A DNA stretch of 24,793 bases from GCA-002688135 sp964536565 (lineage in GTDB: Bacteria > Patescibacteriota > Patescibacteriia > Magasanikbacterales > GCA-002688135), in assembly GCA_964536565.1 (NCBI GenBank), contig CAZHXK010000009.1:1-24793 (forward strand), written 5' to 3'. Positions 1-7,546 of this stretch are shown piece after piece (position 1 is the first letter of the stretch; each line of letters starts with the position of its first letter). Position numbers and translations under genes: made by a program. The notes beneath the pieces were generated by a model that made no database searches, was not told the DNA's origin, and worked only from the letters and a program-made list of their open reading frames with translations.

Positions 1-81
1 CGGAGTGACGAGTGCTTTGGGAACAATGGGGTTCTGCTTGGGCGTATCTGACATTACAACTCGCGCGCTAGAAAAAGTCAT
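1..81 (-). CDS. partial protein-coding gene running off the left edge (unknown function)
   Basis: The minus strand is open from an ATG at 81 (or an in-frame ATG at 54) to the window edge. The visible N-terminus after the second start reads MSDTPKQNPIVPKALVTP. Neither start has a convincing Shine-Dalgarno. It begins 12 nt (or 39 nt) after the stop of the 69-residue gene at 93-302, so the two may share a transcript. Only 18 to 27 codons are visible, so no family can be assigned and the reading could be fortuitous. Confidence 0.35.
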   Translation of the reverse strand, partial: MTFSSARVVMSDTPKQNPIVPKALVTP

Positions 82-92
82 CAGTAGGTTGT

Positions 93-302
93 TTAGAAGC
101 AGTTATCGGCGCCCACGTCGGCAAGCACAGAGACTTCTCCGATGGGCACGGTGATGTTTGTGTACGAATGACCTTTGGGAATGCTCACGGTTGCCTCTGT
201 CTCGGTGTGAGACGGACAATTGAGTCGCTTTCCAAAGTGCTCTGTGTCGAAAAATCGACTTCTTCGAAATCGCGGAATAGCGATGTTTCGTCGTGATTCC
301 AT
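93..302 (-). CDS. 69-residue orphan protein with consensus promoter and Shine-Dalgarno
   Basis: I do not recognise a family. The protein starts with a basic, Arg-rich stretch (MESRRNIAIPRFRRSRFFD), continues as a polar Thr/Ser/Val-rich region, has two cysteines (one near residue 29, one second from the end), and shows no signal peptide or membrane helix. What supports a real gene is the upstream signal: an AGGAGG box at 309-314 six bases before the ATG, and a near-perfect sigma-70 promoter at 349-377. Almost all other genes in the window lack a Shine-Dalgarno, so this one is built differently. It is transcribed divergently from gpmI. The function is unknown. Confidence 0.6.
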   Translation of the reverse strand: MESRRNIAIPRFRRSRFFDTEHFGKRLNCPSHTETEATVSIPKGHSYTNITVPIGEVSVLADVGADNCF

Positions 303-308
303 GGCGTG

Positions 309-314
309 CCTCCT
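309..314 (-). promoter_or_regulatory. ribosome binding site AGGAGG of the 69-residue gene
   Basis: On the minus strand AGGAGG lies six bases before the ATG at 302, which is ideal spacing. It is unusual here because housekeeping genes in the window do not carry such a site. It fixes the start of this small gene. Confidence 0.75.
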
Positions 315-348
315 AAATTGCTACCATAGTATAAATGAACGGGCCAAT

Positions 349-377
349 ATAATAGCATTGATATGCAATTTTGTCAA
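349..377 (-). promoter_or_regulatory. sigma-70 promoter of the 69-residue gene
   Basis: On the minus strand TTGACA (372-377) is separated by 17 bases from TATTAT (349-354). The expected start of transcription is near 342, giving a leader of about 40 nt that holds the AGGAGG site. Confidence 0.75.
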
Positions 378-424
378 TGGTGGATAAGTGTTGTTTTTAT
401 TGGTTGGAATTCGCACTATGTTCG

Positions 425-453
425 TTGCAACGAATTTTAAAATGACATACAAT
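425..453 (+). promoter_or_regulatory. candidate promoter for the gpmI operon; rest of the 303-602 intergenic region
   Basis: TTGCAA (425-430) and TACAAT (448-453) are 17 bases apart, which would give a leader of about 140 nt before gpmI. A second possible -10 (CATAAT, 586-591) close to the ATG would give an almost leaderless transcript but lacks a -35. Between 303 and 602 I see no convincing gene; the open frame at 388-597 has no start signal. The 12-base word tgcaattttgtc occurs at 364-375 and 494-505, and its last eight bases again at 513-520. Confidence 0.4.
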
Positions 454-602
454 ACACAACTATGTCAGAACAAACACGACCTTCGGCCCTATTTGCAATT
501 TTGTCGCATTTCATTTTGTCTTATTTTACATCCAATATGTTCAAAGCTCATCGACGTACCATGGGTATGCCTCATCGCTTATTCGCATAATGGCTGAAAA
601 AT

Positions 603-2222
603 ATGATTCAAAATGATTCTGCGACAAAATCACAAACACGACCGAAGCCTTTAGTACTTATTATTTGTGATGGGTGGGGTGTTGCTCCAGATTCTGAAGG
701 AAATGCGCTTACTCGAGCAGCAACGCCGAATCTTGATCGTTACATGCACACATATCCGTCCATGACGGTGATTTCATCGGGAAATGAAGTTGGGTTGAGT
801 TGGGGGGAGATGGGAAATTCTGAGGTTGGTCACCTTAATATTGGTGCTGGTCGCGTGTATTATCAAACGTTTCCTCGTATTAATAAGTCCATCGATGATG
901 AGTCTTTTTTTGATATTGCAGCTTTTAAAAAAGCTATTGATCATGCGAAGAAAAATAAATCTCGTTTACATATTTTAGGTGTGGCTTCAGAGGGGAATGT
1001 GCATGCTGCGCAGGCTCACATGTATGCGTGTTTGGAATTAGCGAAGCGTAATGGAATTAAGAATGTATTCTTGCATGTGTTTATGGATGGTCGTGATGCG
1101 TTATATAATTCAGGGAAGGGGTTTATTGAGAAATTGAATGCTAAGATTGCGGAGATTGGTGTTGGGAAAATTGCGTCGTTGGGTGGTCGGCATTGGGGGA
1201 TGGATCGTGATAATAGATGGGAGCGTGTTGAGAAGTCATTTCGGTCTATGACATGGGATGGAACAGGAGAAGCTCCTGAAACAACAGAAGACCCGCTTGC
1301 TGCAATTGATGCGTCATATGCGAAAGAGATTTATGATGAGGAATTTCCGTGTGTGACGGTTGTGTCTGGTGGGAAACCGATTGGTTCTATCAGAGATGGA
1401 GATGCGGTGATCTTTTCAAATTTTCGACCAGATCGCGCTCGTCAGTTAACGAAGGCTTTTGTGCTTCCGGATTTTTCTGAGTTTGCTCGGCCTGACTACA
1501 AAGATTTAGTTTTTGTGACATTTGCTGAATATGAAAAGGGCGTGCCGGTTTCTGGTGTTGCCTTTGCTCCGGTTGTTATTCAAAATAGTTTGGCCGAGGT
1601 TATTAGTAAGGCGGGTATGACGCAGTATCATATCGCTGAGACTGAGAAGTATGCGCACATCACTTTTTTCTTGAATGGTACGATTGAAGATCCGTTTCCG
1701 GGAGAAGATCGAGAAATTATTCCGTCACCCTCTGTTGAGTCATACGATAAAGCTCCGGGGATGTCATCAGACAAAATTGCAAAAAAGACTGTCGAGGCTA
1801 TTGAGTCTGAAAAATATGACGTTATATTTGTGAATTTTGCTAATGGAGATATGGTTGGTCACACGGGGTCATTTGATGCTACGAAGCAGGCTGCTGGTTA
1901 TGTTGATGCGGCATTAGGACAGATTGTGGAAGCGGCACTTGCGCGTGGGGGTGTTGCGCTTATGACTGCGGATCATGGAAATGCTGAAAATTCGGTGAAT
2001 TTGCAGACAGGAGAGAAAGATAAAGAACATTCTACGAATCCCGTTCCCTTTGTTATTATGGGAGCGCAGTGGGAAGGTCAGGCTGGGCCGGCAGGAGATC
2101 CGCCAGAGGGCGATTTGAGTTTACTGCCACCAGTGGGGATTTTGGCTGATGTGGCACCAACGATACTTTCTATTTTAGGATTGAAACAACCGCCAGAAAT
2201 GACGGGGAGACCATTGATATGA
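603..2222 (+). CDS. gpmI: 2,3-bisphosphoglycerate-independent phosphoglycerate mutase
   Basis: It interconverts 3-phosphoglycerate and 2-phosphoglycerate in cytoplasmic glycolysis, using two metal ions (usually Mn) and a phosphoserine intermediate. The metal-binding DGWG is at residues 23-26, the catalytic serine is S73 in GNSEVGH, and late metal motifs NFANGDMVGHTG and TADHGNAE are present. At 539 residues it is slightly longer than the roughly 510 of most family members, with a short polar N-terminal extension. The ATG at 603 is the first start in frame close to the conserved N-terminus; no Shine-Dalgarno is visible. The stop overlaps the trxB start as ATGA, so it heads a translationally coupled operon gpmI-trxB-manC-mltG. 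It is one of only two clear genes here ending in UGA. Confidence 0.97.
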   Translation: MIQNDSATKSQTRPKPLVLIICDGWGVAPDSEGNALTRAATPNLDRYMHTYPSMTVISSGNEVGLSWGEMGNSEVGHLNIGAGRVYYQTFPRINKSIDDESFFDIAAFKKAIDHAKKNKSRLHILGVASEGNVHAAQAHMYACLELAKRNGIKNVFLHVFMDGRDALYNSGKGFIEKLNAKIAEIGVGKIASLGGRHWGMDRDNRWERVEKSFRSMTWDGTGEAPETTEDPLAAIDASYAKEIYDEEFPCVTVVSGGKPIGSIRDGDAVIFSNFRPDRARQLTKAFVLPDFSEFARPDYKDLVFVTFAEYEKGVPVSGVAFAPVVIQNSLAEVISKAGMTQYHIAETEKYAHITFFLNGTIEDPFPGEDREIIPSPSVESYDKAPGMSSDKIAKKTVEAIESEKYDVIFVNFANGDMVGHTGSFDATKQAAGYVDAALGQIVEAALARGGVALMTADHGNAENSVNLQTGEKDKEHSTNPVPFVIMGAQWEGQAGPAGDPPEGDLSLLPPVGILADVAPTILSILGLKQPPEMTGRPLI

Positions 2223-3187
2223 GCTACGATACTATAATTATTGGAGGAGGAGCAGCGGCATACAGTGCGGCGATTTATGCTGCTCGATATAATTTGAAAA
2301 CATTGTTGATTCAGAAGGTGTTTGGTGGTGAAACATTATTGGCAGGTGTGATTCATAATTGGCCTGGTGCAGGAAAGGATGGGATCGATGGGTTTGATTT
2401 AATGCAAAAGATGAAAGAGCAGGCTGTGGATACAGGTGTTGAGATTGTTGACGGTGTGGCTGATTTGGTCTCGCAGAAACGACATTGTATGACGGTGAAG
2501 GTTGGTGATGTGGAATATGTTGGTATGACATTGATTTTGACGGTTGGGATGGAACATCGAACATTAGGATTAGATCGTGAGGATGATTTTAAAGGGAATG
2601 GGGTGCATTCATGTGCAACGTGTGATGGTCCTTTGTATAAGGGTAAGAAGGTTGCGGTTGTTGGTGGTGGAGACAGTGCGGTTAAAACAGCGAATCAGCT
2701 ATTGGATATGGGTGTAGTGCATGTATTTATGATTGTGCGTGAAGATAATTTGGATCGTGCGGAGCCTGCGAATTTGGATGAGTTGAAAGCGCGATCGGAG
2801 GTTTCATATGTATATAATAACGAAGTAACGGCTTTTTCTGGTGATAAGAAGGTTGCTGGTGTAACATTAAAGGAAGGCTTTGAGGGTTCTAAGGAATTAG
2901 CGTTAGATGCTGTGTTTGTAGAGATTGGTTCTCTGCCGCGTGCTGATTTAGCTAAGCAGTTGGGTACTGATTTTGATGAACGTGGTCAGATTAATGTTGA
3001 TCCATATACGATGGCTACCGATATTGATGGTGTTTTTGCTGCGGGTGATGTCACAAATGCGAGTGCTGGTTTTAAGCAAATTGTAACGGCAAGTGCGCAG
3101 GGTGCGGTTGCTGCAACATCGGCATATAAAGATACAAAGGAACATGCGGACATGTGTTTGCAGCACATAAGAAGTCAGAAAAAATAA
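2219..3187 (+). CDS. trxB: thioredoxin reductase (NADPH, FAD flavoprotein)
   Basis: The 322-residue protein has the low-molecular-weight thioredoxin reductase layout. An FAD-binding GGGAAAYSAAIYAARY lies near residues 9-24, the redox-active pair is C132/C135 in SCATCDG, an NADPH-binding VVGGGDSA lies near 147-154, and a second FAD motif AAGDVTNA is near the C-terminus. It would pass electrons from NADPH to thioredoxin in the cytoplasm. Length is typical. No thioredoxin gene is in the window. The start overlaps the gpmI stop by four bases and manC begins one base after its stop, so expression is operonic. A glutaredoxin-like or ferredoxin-NADP reductase role is less likely because the CxxC is intact. 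Confidence 0.93.
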   Translation: MSYDTIIIGGGAAAYSAAIYAARYNLKTLLIQKVFGGETLLAGVIHNWPGAGKDGIDGFDLMQKMKEQAVDTGVEIVDGVADLVSQKRHCMTVKVGDVEYVGMTLILTVGMEHRTLGLDREDDFKGNGVHSCATCDGPLYKGKKVAVVGGGDSAVKTANQLLDMGVVHVFMIVREDNLDRAEPANLDELKARSEVSYVYNNEVTAFSGDKKVAGVTLKEGFEGSKELALDAVFVEIGSLPRADLAKQLGTDFDERGQINVDPYTMATDIDGVFAAGDVTNASAGFKQIVTASAQGAVAATSAYKDTKEHADMCLQHIRSQKK

Positions 3188-3188
3188 T

Positions 3189-4232
3189 ATGAATGTAGTT
3201 GTACGTGCTGGTGGAATTGGTACACGATTGTGGCCGCTTTCCAGCGCATCACATCCTAAACAGTTTCATAGTCTTGTTGATGATGAGACGCTTTTTCGTG
3301 CTGCGATTGATCGTGCATTTTCGTTAGCTGATAGTCCTGATAATGTTTTTGTGAGTTGTGCATCGAGTGCTGAGGAGTTTGTAAAAGAACAAGCTACGGA
3401 ATTATCGTCGTATAATATTATTCGCGAGCCATGTGGAAAAAATACTGGTCCATCGATGTGTTTGGAGGCTGCAGTTTTAGAAACTCGTTTATCGCATGAT
3501 GATGTTATTTTTTCGATCCCCTCAGATGATTTTATTGGGAATGCTGATGCATTTACATTGGCGATGGCTCACGCGGCGTCCTTTGTAGATTCAACGGAGA
3601 ATTGGTTGGTTACACCGTGTGTGCCGGCCGCTCGAGTTGATGCGGGTTTTTCATATGTAGAACAAGGGGAGATGGTTCATCAAGGGCCAGGTGGTGGATT
3701 TTTTGGTATTAAAAGTTGGACGGAGAAGCCAGGTTCAGATGCGTGTGCGACGATGGTTAATGGCGGTCAGCATTTTTGGCATGCAGGAATGTATATGTAT
3801 AAATTGGGTCATGTGTTGGCATTGTGGGAACAGTTGCACCCAGATTTGTTGCGGGTGTGTAGGGAGTTAGCGCGCGATTTACCGGGCGCACGAGAAGCTT
3901 ATAATAATCTTGATGCCGCATCGGTAGAGTCTTTGTTAACACGACGTGCAGATTGTGTGGCGATGTTTGTTGCGCGCGATGTTGGGTGGTCTGATGTCGG
4001 GAAGTGGCATGTAGTGAAACGATTGTTGAAAGGGGATTCCACAAGTAATGTGATGCGAGGGGATGTTGCTGTTCGTGATACATCAGATTCATTAATTTAT
4101 GGTCAGAAGGATAAAAAAACTGCAGTGATTGGTTTGGATAACGTGGTGGTGGTTGATACAAAGGATGGTTTGTTGGTGGCCCACGCTGATCGATCTCATG
4201 AAATAAAACAGATTTTAGAAAACAAAAACTAA
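3189..4232 (+). CDS. manC: mannose-1-phosphate guanylyltransferase (GDP-mannose pyrophosphorylase)
   Basis: It makes GDP-mannose from mannose-1-phosphate and GTP, a sugar donor for surface glycans. The nucleotidyltransferase signature AGGIGTRLWPLS with PKQF follows at residues 7-26, then EPCGKNTGPS, a metal-site segment IPSDDF where PADH is usual, an EKPG motif and FWHAGMYMY in place of the usual F-WN-G pattern. The 347 residues correspond to the catalytic domain alone, without the phosphomannose isomerase half of bifunctional ManC/AlgA. Third in the operon, one base after trxB and seven bases before mltG. Substrate specificity within the sugar-1-phosphate nucleotidyltransferases rests on motif resemblance only. 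Confidence 0.85.
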   Translation: MNVVVRAGGIGTRLWPLSSASHPKQFHSLVDDETLFRAAIDRAFSLADSPDNVFVSCASSAEEFVKEQATELSSYNIIREPCGKNTGPSMCLEAAVLETRLSHDDVIFSIPSDDFIGNADAFTLAMAHAASFVDSTENWLVTPCVPAARVDAGFSYVEQGEMVHQGPGGGFFGIKSWTEKPGSDACATMVNGGQHFWHAGMYMYKLGHVLALWEQLHPDLLRVCRELARDLPGAREAYNNLDAASVESLLTRRADCVAMFVARDVGWSDVGKWHVVKRLLKGDSTSNVMRGDVAVRDTSDSLIYGQKDKKTAVIGLDNVVVVDTKDGLLVAHADRSHEIKQILENKN

Positions 4233-4239
4233 TATAAGT

Positions 4240-5079
4240 ATGTATAAGCTCTTTCGTTCTCTCTTTTTTATCGCATTGATTTATGGTGTGTTTTTGGTTG
4301 GTGTGCGTGTGTATCAGCGTGTGACGTACGATTCTCCACCACCACTTGAACCGCGTCCTGAGGTTCGGATTCAGGTTATTGAGGGTTGGACGTTGCGTGA
4401 GATTGCTGCGCTTCTTGAGGAGATGGAGTTGGCAACAGAGGCTGAGTTTTATGCATTTGTAGGAACACCGGCTCAAGCAACGCGTCCGCAGTATCAGAAG
4501 TCTGATTTGATGGATAAGTATCCGTTTCTGCACGATATTCCTGACGGCTTGAGTTTGGAGGGGTATATTTTCCCTGACACGTATCGTGTATATGCAGATG
4601 ATTCTATTGAAATGATTGTGGATCGGTTGTTAGCAAATTTTGATAACAAGGTTACGGATAAATTGCGTGAAGAAGTAGAGGATCAGCATAAGTCTTTGTA
4701 TGACGTGATCACGATGGCATCAATTATTGAGCGTGAGGTGAATACAAATGGCGATCGAGCAAAAGTTTCCGATATTTTGTGGAGTCGTATGCGTATTGGT
4801 ATGCCGTTGCAAGTTGATTCGAGTGTGAATTACGTAACACAGAAAGGAGACGCGGCGATTTCTAGGAAGGATTCGAGAATTGAATCTCCATACAATACAT
4901 ATCGGTTTAAGGGATTGCCTGCAGGACCAATTTCAAATCCTGGTATTAAAAGTATCAAAGCAGCGATTTATCCGGATGAAACGCCATACACCTATTTCTT
5001 AACTGATGTAAGTGGGCGCGTGCATTATGGACGGACACTAGACGAGCATAATGCGAATAAGTATAAGTACTTGAAATAG
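4240..5079 (+). CDS. mltG: endolytic murein transglycosylase MltG (YceG-like)
   Basis: This membrane-anchored enzyme cleaves nascent glycan strands and is thought to set glycan length. One N-terminal membrane helix (about residues 5-25) is followed by a LysM-like segment (about 42-90) and the YceG catalytic domain. The catalytic glutamate is E164 in ASIIERE; other family motifs are LEGYIFPDTYRVY, PYNTYRFKGLPAGPISNPG and a C-terminal HNANKYKYLK. At 279 residues it is shorter than the about 340 of E. coli MltG but the core is complete. It ends the gpmI operon; a terminator follows within 10 bases of the stop. In many bacteria mltG is next to ruvX/yqgF, which is not the case here. Confidence 0.93.
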   Translation: MYKLFRSLFFIALIYGVFLVGVRVYQRVTYDSPPPLEPRPEVRIQVIEGWTLREIAALLEEMELATEAEFYAFVGTPAQATRPQYQKSDLMDKYPFLHDIPDGLSLEGYIFPDTYRVYADDSIEMIVDRLLANFDNKVTDKLREEVEDQHKSLYDVITMASIIEREVNTNGDRAKVSDILWSRMRIGMPLQVDSSVNYVTQKGDAAISRKDSRIESPYNTYRFKGLPAGPISNPGIKSIKAAIYPDETPYTYFLTDVSGRVHYGRTLDEHNANKYKYLK

Positions 5080-5087
5080 TTTGTTAA

Positions 5088-5110
5088 GAAACGCCTTCGG
5101 ACGTTTTTTT
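5088..5110 (+). terminator. terminator of the gpmI-mltG operon
   Basis: AAACG and CGTTT pair around a C(UUCG)G tetraloop with one mismatch in the stem, followed by a run of seven T. It lies 9 bases after the mltG stop. The stem is short but the UUCG loop is very stable. Confidence 0.75.
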
Positions 5111-5112
5111 GA

Positions 5113-5142
5113 TTGATTATTTTGTTTCGATGTGGTTACATA
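5113..5142 (+). promoter_or_regulatory. candidate promoter of queA, predicting a leaderless mRNA
   Basis: TTGATT (5113-5118), 18 bases, then TACATA (5137-5142). Transcription would begin at about 5149-5150, that is, at the ATG itself. No Shine-Dalgarno precedes the ATG, in keeping with this. The -35 and -10 each differ from consensus by two bases. Confidence 0.4.
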
Positions 5143-5149
5143 TTCTTCT

Positions 5150-6250
5150 ATGAAGACGTCAGATTTTGACTACGATTTATCGGAGGAATTGATTGCCCAA
5201 GCTCCGATTGAGCCGCGGGAGCTTTCGCGTATGTTGGTCGTTGATCGTCAGGATGTAACACTGACTGATGCGCGATCTCGGAATATTATTACGATATTGA
5301 AGCCAGGAGATGTTCTTGTGAGGAATGTGTCTCGTGTGTTTAATGCACGGTTGCGTGGATGGAATAAAGTTGCGGACGCTCGTGCTCGAGTGGGTGAGGG
5401 TGATTGTGAGATGCTTGTGACGAAGTTTTTACATGAATTGCCGGGAGGAGATTTTGCGTTACCGCGGAGTGCGTGGGAAGTATTATTGAATCCAGGGATA
5501 CATTATTCAGAGGGAGATGATATTTATTTGGGGTACTTGGATGTTGCTGGATATGGTGGGGATGTTTTTGCGACGGTGATGCGAAAGTCTGATGATAAAG
5601 TTGTTGAGGTGCAGTTTAACATTGAGAAGTCTTTGGTGTTTGCGTTGTGCGAGCAGTTTGGTGATGTGCCGATTCCGCCGTATGTAGATACGGTTCCGGA
5701 TAATCCTGATGATTATCAGAATGTATACGCTGATGTGTTGGGGTCTGCTGCGGCACCGACAGCAGGGTTTCACTTTTCAGAAAATTTGTTAGCGCTGTGT
5801 GATTCACACGGGATTCAGTTTGCTGATGTTGTGTTGGATGTTGGGGTTGGTACGTTTCGTCCGATGAAAGGAGAAACGCTCGAAGAACATGTGATGCATG
5901 GTGAGCGTGTGTCGATTGATCAGGAAAATATTGAGAAGATTTTACAGGCGCATGTAAATGGAAATCGAGTGATTGCAATTGGGACGACGACGGTTCGTGT
6001 GCTTGAGGGCGTGTATCAGAAGATGGGTGCGCTTGTGCCGTATGAAGGTGATATTGATATGTTTATCAAGCCTGGGTTTGAATTTAATGTGATTGATGGA
6101 TTGATGACGAACTTTCATGTGCCAAAGTCGACGCTGCTTGTTTTGGTGAGTGCGTTTGCTGGTACTGATTTGATTAGAAAGGCATATAAGCATGCAGTGG
6201 CAGAGAAGTATCGTTTCTACTCGTTTGGCGATGCAATGTTGATTTTGTAG
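5150..6250 (+). CDS. queA: S-adenosylmethionine:tRNA ribosyltransferase-isomerase
   Basis: It transfers and isomerises the ribosyl part of S-adenosylmethionine onto 7-aminomethyl-7-deazaguanine in tRNA, making epoxyqueuosine. The N-terminus MKTSDFDYDLSEELIAQ is the family start, so I place the start at ATG 5150 rather than the in-frame GTG at 5132; this gives 366 residues, close to the usual 340-360. Family motifs seen are PRELSRMLVVDR, AAPTAGFHFSENLL, DVGVGTFRPM, EEHVMHGE, IAIGTTTVRVLEG and LMTNFHVPKSTLLVLVSAF. It lies between two terminators and so is its own unit, followed at once by tgt, which acts earlier in the same pathway. Confidence 0.96.
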   Translation: MKTSDFDYDLSEELIAQAPIEPRELSRMLVVDRQDVTLTDARSRNIITILKPGDVLVRNVSRVFNARLRGWNKVADARARVGEGDCEMLVTKFLHELPGGDFALPRSAWEVLLNPGIHYSEGDDIYLGYLDVAGYGGDVFATVMRKSDDKVVEVQFNIEKSLVFALCEQFGDVPIPPYVDTVPDNPDDYQNVYADVLGSAAAPTAGFHFSENLLALCDSHGIQFADVVLDVGVGTFRPMKGETLEEHVMHGERVSIDQENIEKILQAHVNGNRVIAIGTTTVRVLEGVYQKMGALVPYEGDIDMFIKPGFEFNVIDGLMTNFHVPKSTLLVLVSAFAGTDLIRKAYKHAVAEKYRFYSFGDAMLIL

Positions 6251-6263
6251 GTAAGTAAAGTCA

Positions 6264-6288
6264 GTCCCGGCATATCCGGGCTTTTTTT
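6264..6288 (+). terminator. terminator of queA
   Basis: CCCGG and CCGGG (6266-6270, 6276-6280) form a perfect five-base stem around CATAT, followed by a C and seven T. It lies 15 bases after the queA stop. Confidence 0.88.
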
Positions 6289-6289
6289 A

Positions 6290-6318
6290 TTGCTCAAATT
6301 AGAGTTGTGTGTTAGATT
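6290..6318 (+). promoter_or_regulatory. candidate promoter of tgt, predicting a leaderless mRNA
   Basis: TTGCTC (6290-6295), 17 bases, TAGATT (6313-6318). Transcription would start seven bases on, at about 6325-6326, which is the ATG of tgt. No Shine-Dalgarno is present. It begins right at the end of the queA terminator T-run. Confidence 0.5.
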
Positions 6319-6325
6319 TTCGCAT

Positions 6326-7480
6326 ATGTCATTTTTTGAAGTTACACATCAAGATGGGAAAGCTCGGACCGGGGTCATGCATACTGATCATGGTGATATT
6401 CGTACACCTGCATTTATGCCTGTTGGAACTCAGGCAACGGTGAAGACGTTGGATATTTCAGATCTACGTTCGATTGGGGCCGACGTTATTTTGAATAATA
6501 CATACCATTTGCATTTGCGACCGGGTGAGGATCGGGTGGCAAAGCTGGGAGGTGTGCATGAGTTTCAGGGATGGGATAAGCCTATATTAACTGACTCAGG
6601 TGGTTTTCAGGTTTTTTCTCTGGGACAAAAAGATGGATTGGTAAAGATTGATGATGAGGGTGTCATGTTTAAGTCTCATTTAGATGGATCTAAACATCGG
6701 TTCACGCCAGAGGAAGCAATCATTATTCAGCAAAAGTTAGGTGCGGATATTATTATGGCGTTTGATCAATGCACGGCTGATAGTGCGACTGAGGATGATG
6801 CTCGAAGTGCGATGGCTAAAACGCATGTGTGGGCGGCTCGATGTATTGAGCAGATGAAAACACCAGGACCACATCCATGGAAACAATTTTTATTCGGTAT
6901 TATTCAGGGTGGATATAACAAATCTTTACGACAGGAGAGTGCGGATGCGATCACAGCAATGGATTTTGATGGGATTGCGGTTGGGGGAGAGTCTGTTGGA
7001 TATCATATGGATAAAACGGTTGAGATTTTGAAATGGCTGGATGGCAAGCTTCCCGCAGATAAACCTCGGTATACGATGGGGTTAGGGGCGTCCCCGATGG
7101 ATGTAATTGATGTCGTTGAACAGGGGATTGATATGTTTGATTGTGTGGTGCCGACGCGGATGGCTCGTAATGGTGGCGTGTTCGTGCGTGCAGAAGGGGT
7201 ACAGAGAAAGTTTCGGATCTCATTACCAAAATCGCCGCACGTTGAGGATCTTCAACCGATATGTGAGTGGTGTATGTGTACATATTGTAAAGGAACCGAT
7301 CAGGAAAAACCTGTAACACGTGCATATCTTCATCATTTATTTAAAACTGATGAGTTGTTGGGTGCGCGTATTGCGACGTATCATAATCTATTTTTTCTGG
7401 AGCAGTTTATGTCGGCGTTGCGGAATGCTATTACTGAGGATCGATTTGCTGACTTTGCTCGAGAGTGGAGAAGTTTGTAG
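6326..7480 (+). CDS. tgt: queuine tRNA-ribosyltransferase (tRNA-guanine transglycosylase)
   Basis: It exchanges guanine 34 of GUN-anticodon tRNAs for preQ1 (or queuine). From ATG 6326 the protein has 384 residues, normal for bacterial Tgt; a TTG 12 codons upstream (6290) would add residues the family lacks. The N-terminus continues with GDIRTPAFMPVGTQATVK, the substrate-pocket motif TDSGGFQVFSLG follows, and the nucleophile aspartate is in DCVVPTRMARNGG. The zinc site is CMCTYC plus a histidine in YLHHLF. It follows queA directly. No preQ1 synthesis gene (queC, queD, queE, queF) lies in this window, so the source of preQ1 or queuine is unknown. Confidence 0.97.
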   Translation: MSFFEVTHQDGKARTGVMHTDHGDIRTPAFMPVGTQATVKTLDISDLRSIGADVILNNTYHLHLRPGEDRVAKLGGVHEFQGWDKPILTDSGGFQVFSLGQKDGLVKIDDEGVMFKSHLDGSKHRFTPEEAIIIQQKLGADIIMAFDQCTADSATEDDARSAMAKTHVWAARCIEQMKTPGPHPWKQFLFGIIQGGYNKSLRQESADAITAMDFDGIAVGGESVGYHMDKTVEILKWLDGKLPADKPRYTMGLGASPMDVIDVVEQGIDMFDCVVPTRMARNGGVFVRAEGVQRKFRISLPKSPHVEDLQPICEWCMCTYCKGTDQEKPVTRAYLHHLFKTDELLGARIATYHNLFFLEQFMSALRNAITEDRFADFAREWRSL

Positions 7481-7504
7481 TTTTTTTATCAACAAATTGT
7501 AATG

Positions 7505-7531
7505 AAGATCAGCTGCACGCTGGTCTTTTTT
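7505..7531 (+). terminator. terminator of tgt
   Basis: GATCAGC (7507-7513) and GCTGGTC (7519-7525) pair over seven positions with one G-U around TGCAC, followed by six T. It lies 25 bases after the tgt stop. Confidence 0.85.
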
Positions 7532-7532
7532 G

Positions 7533-7541
7533 TGCTATAAT
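7533..7541 (+). promoter_or_regulatory. extended -10 promoter of the structured RNA / VirB6-like gene
   Basis: TGCTATAAT (7533-7541) is a perfect extended -10 (TGN plus TATAAT) directly after the tgt terminator. No good -35 is present, as extended -10 promoters allow. Transcription would begin near 7547. The same nine bases occur before the prgI-type gene at 12528-12536. Confidence 0.7.
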
Positions 7542-7546
7542 TAATG

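Noticed and set aside
388..597. 69-codon plus-strand open frame upstream of gpmI
   Set aside because: It has no start signal, its composition is unlike coding sequence here, and it overlaps the leader and promoter region of gpmI.
3757..4533. 258-codon minus-strand open frame across manC and mltG
   Set aside because: It lies antisense to two well-supported genes; its His/Thr/Gln-rich translation is typical of a shadow frame.
5132..5149. GTG start for queA at 5132
   Set aside because: The family N-terminus begins at the ATG at 5150, and the promoter -10 candidate overlaps the extra codons.
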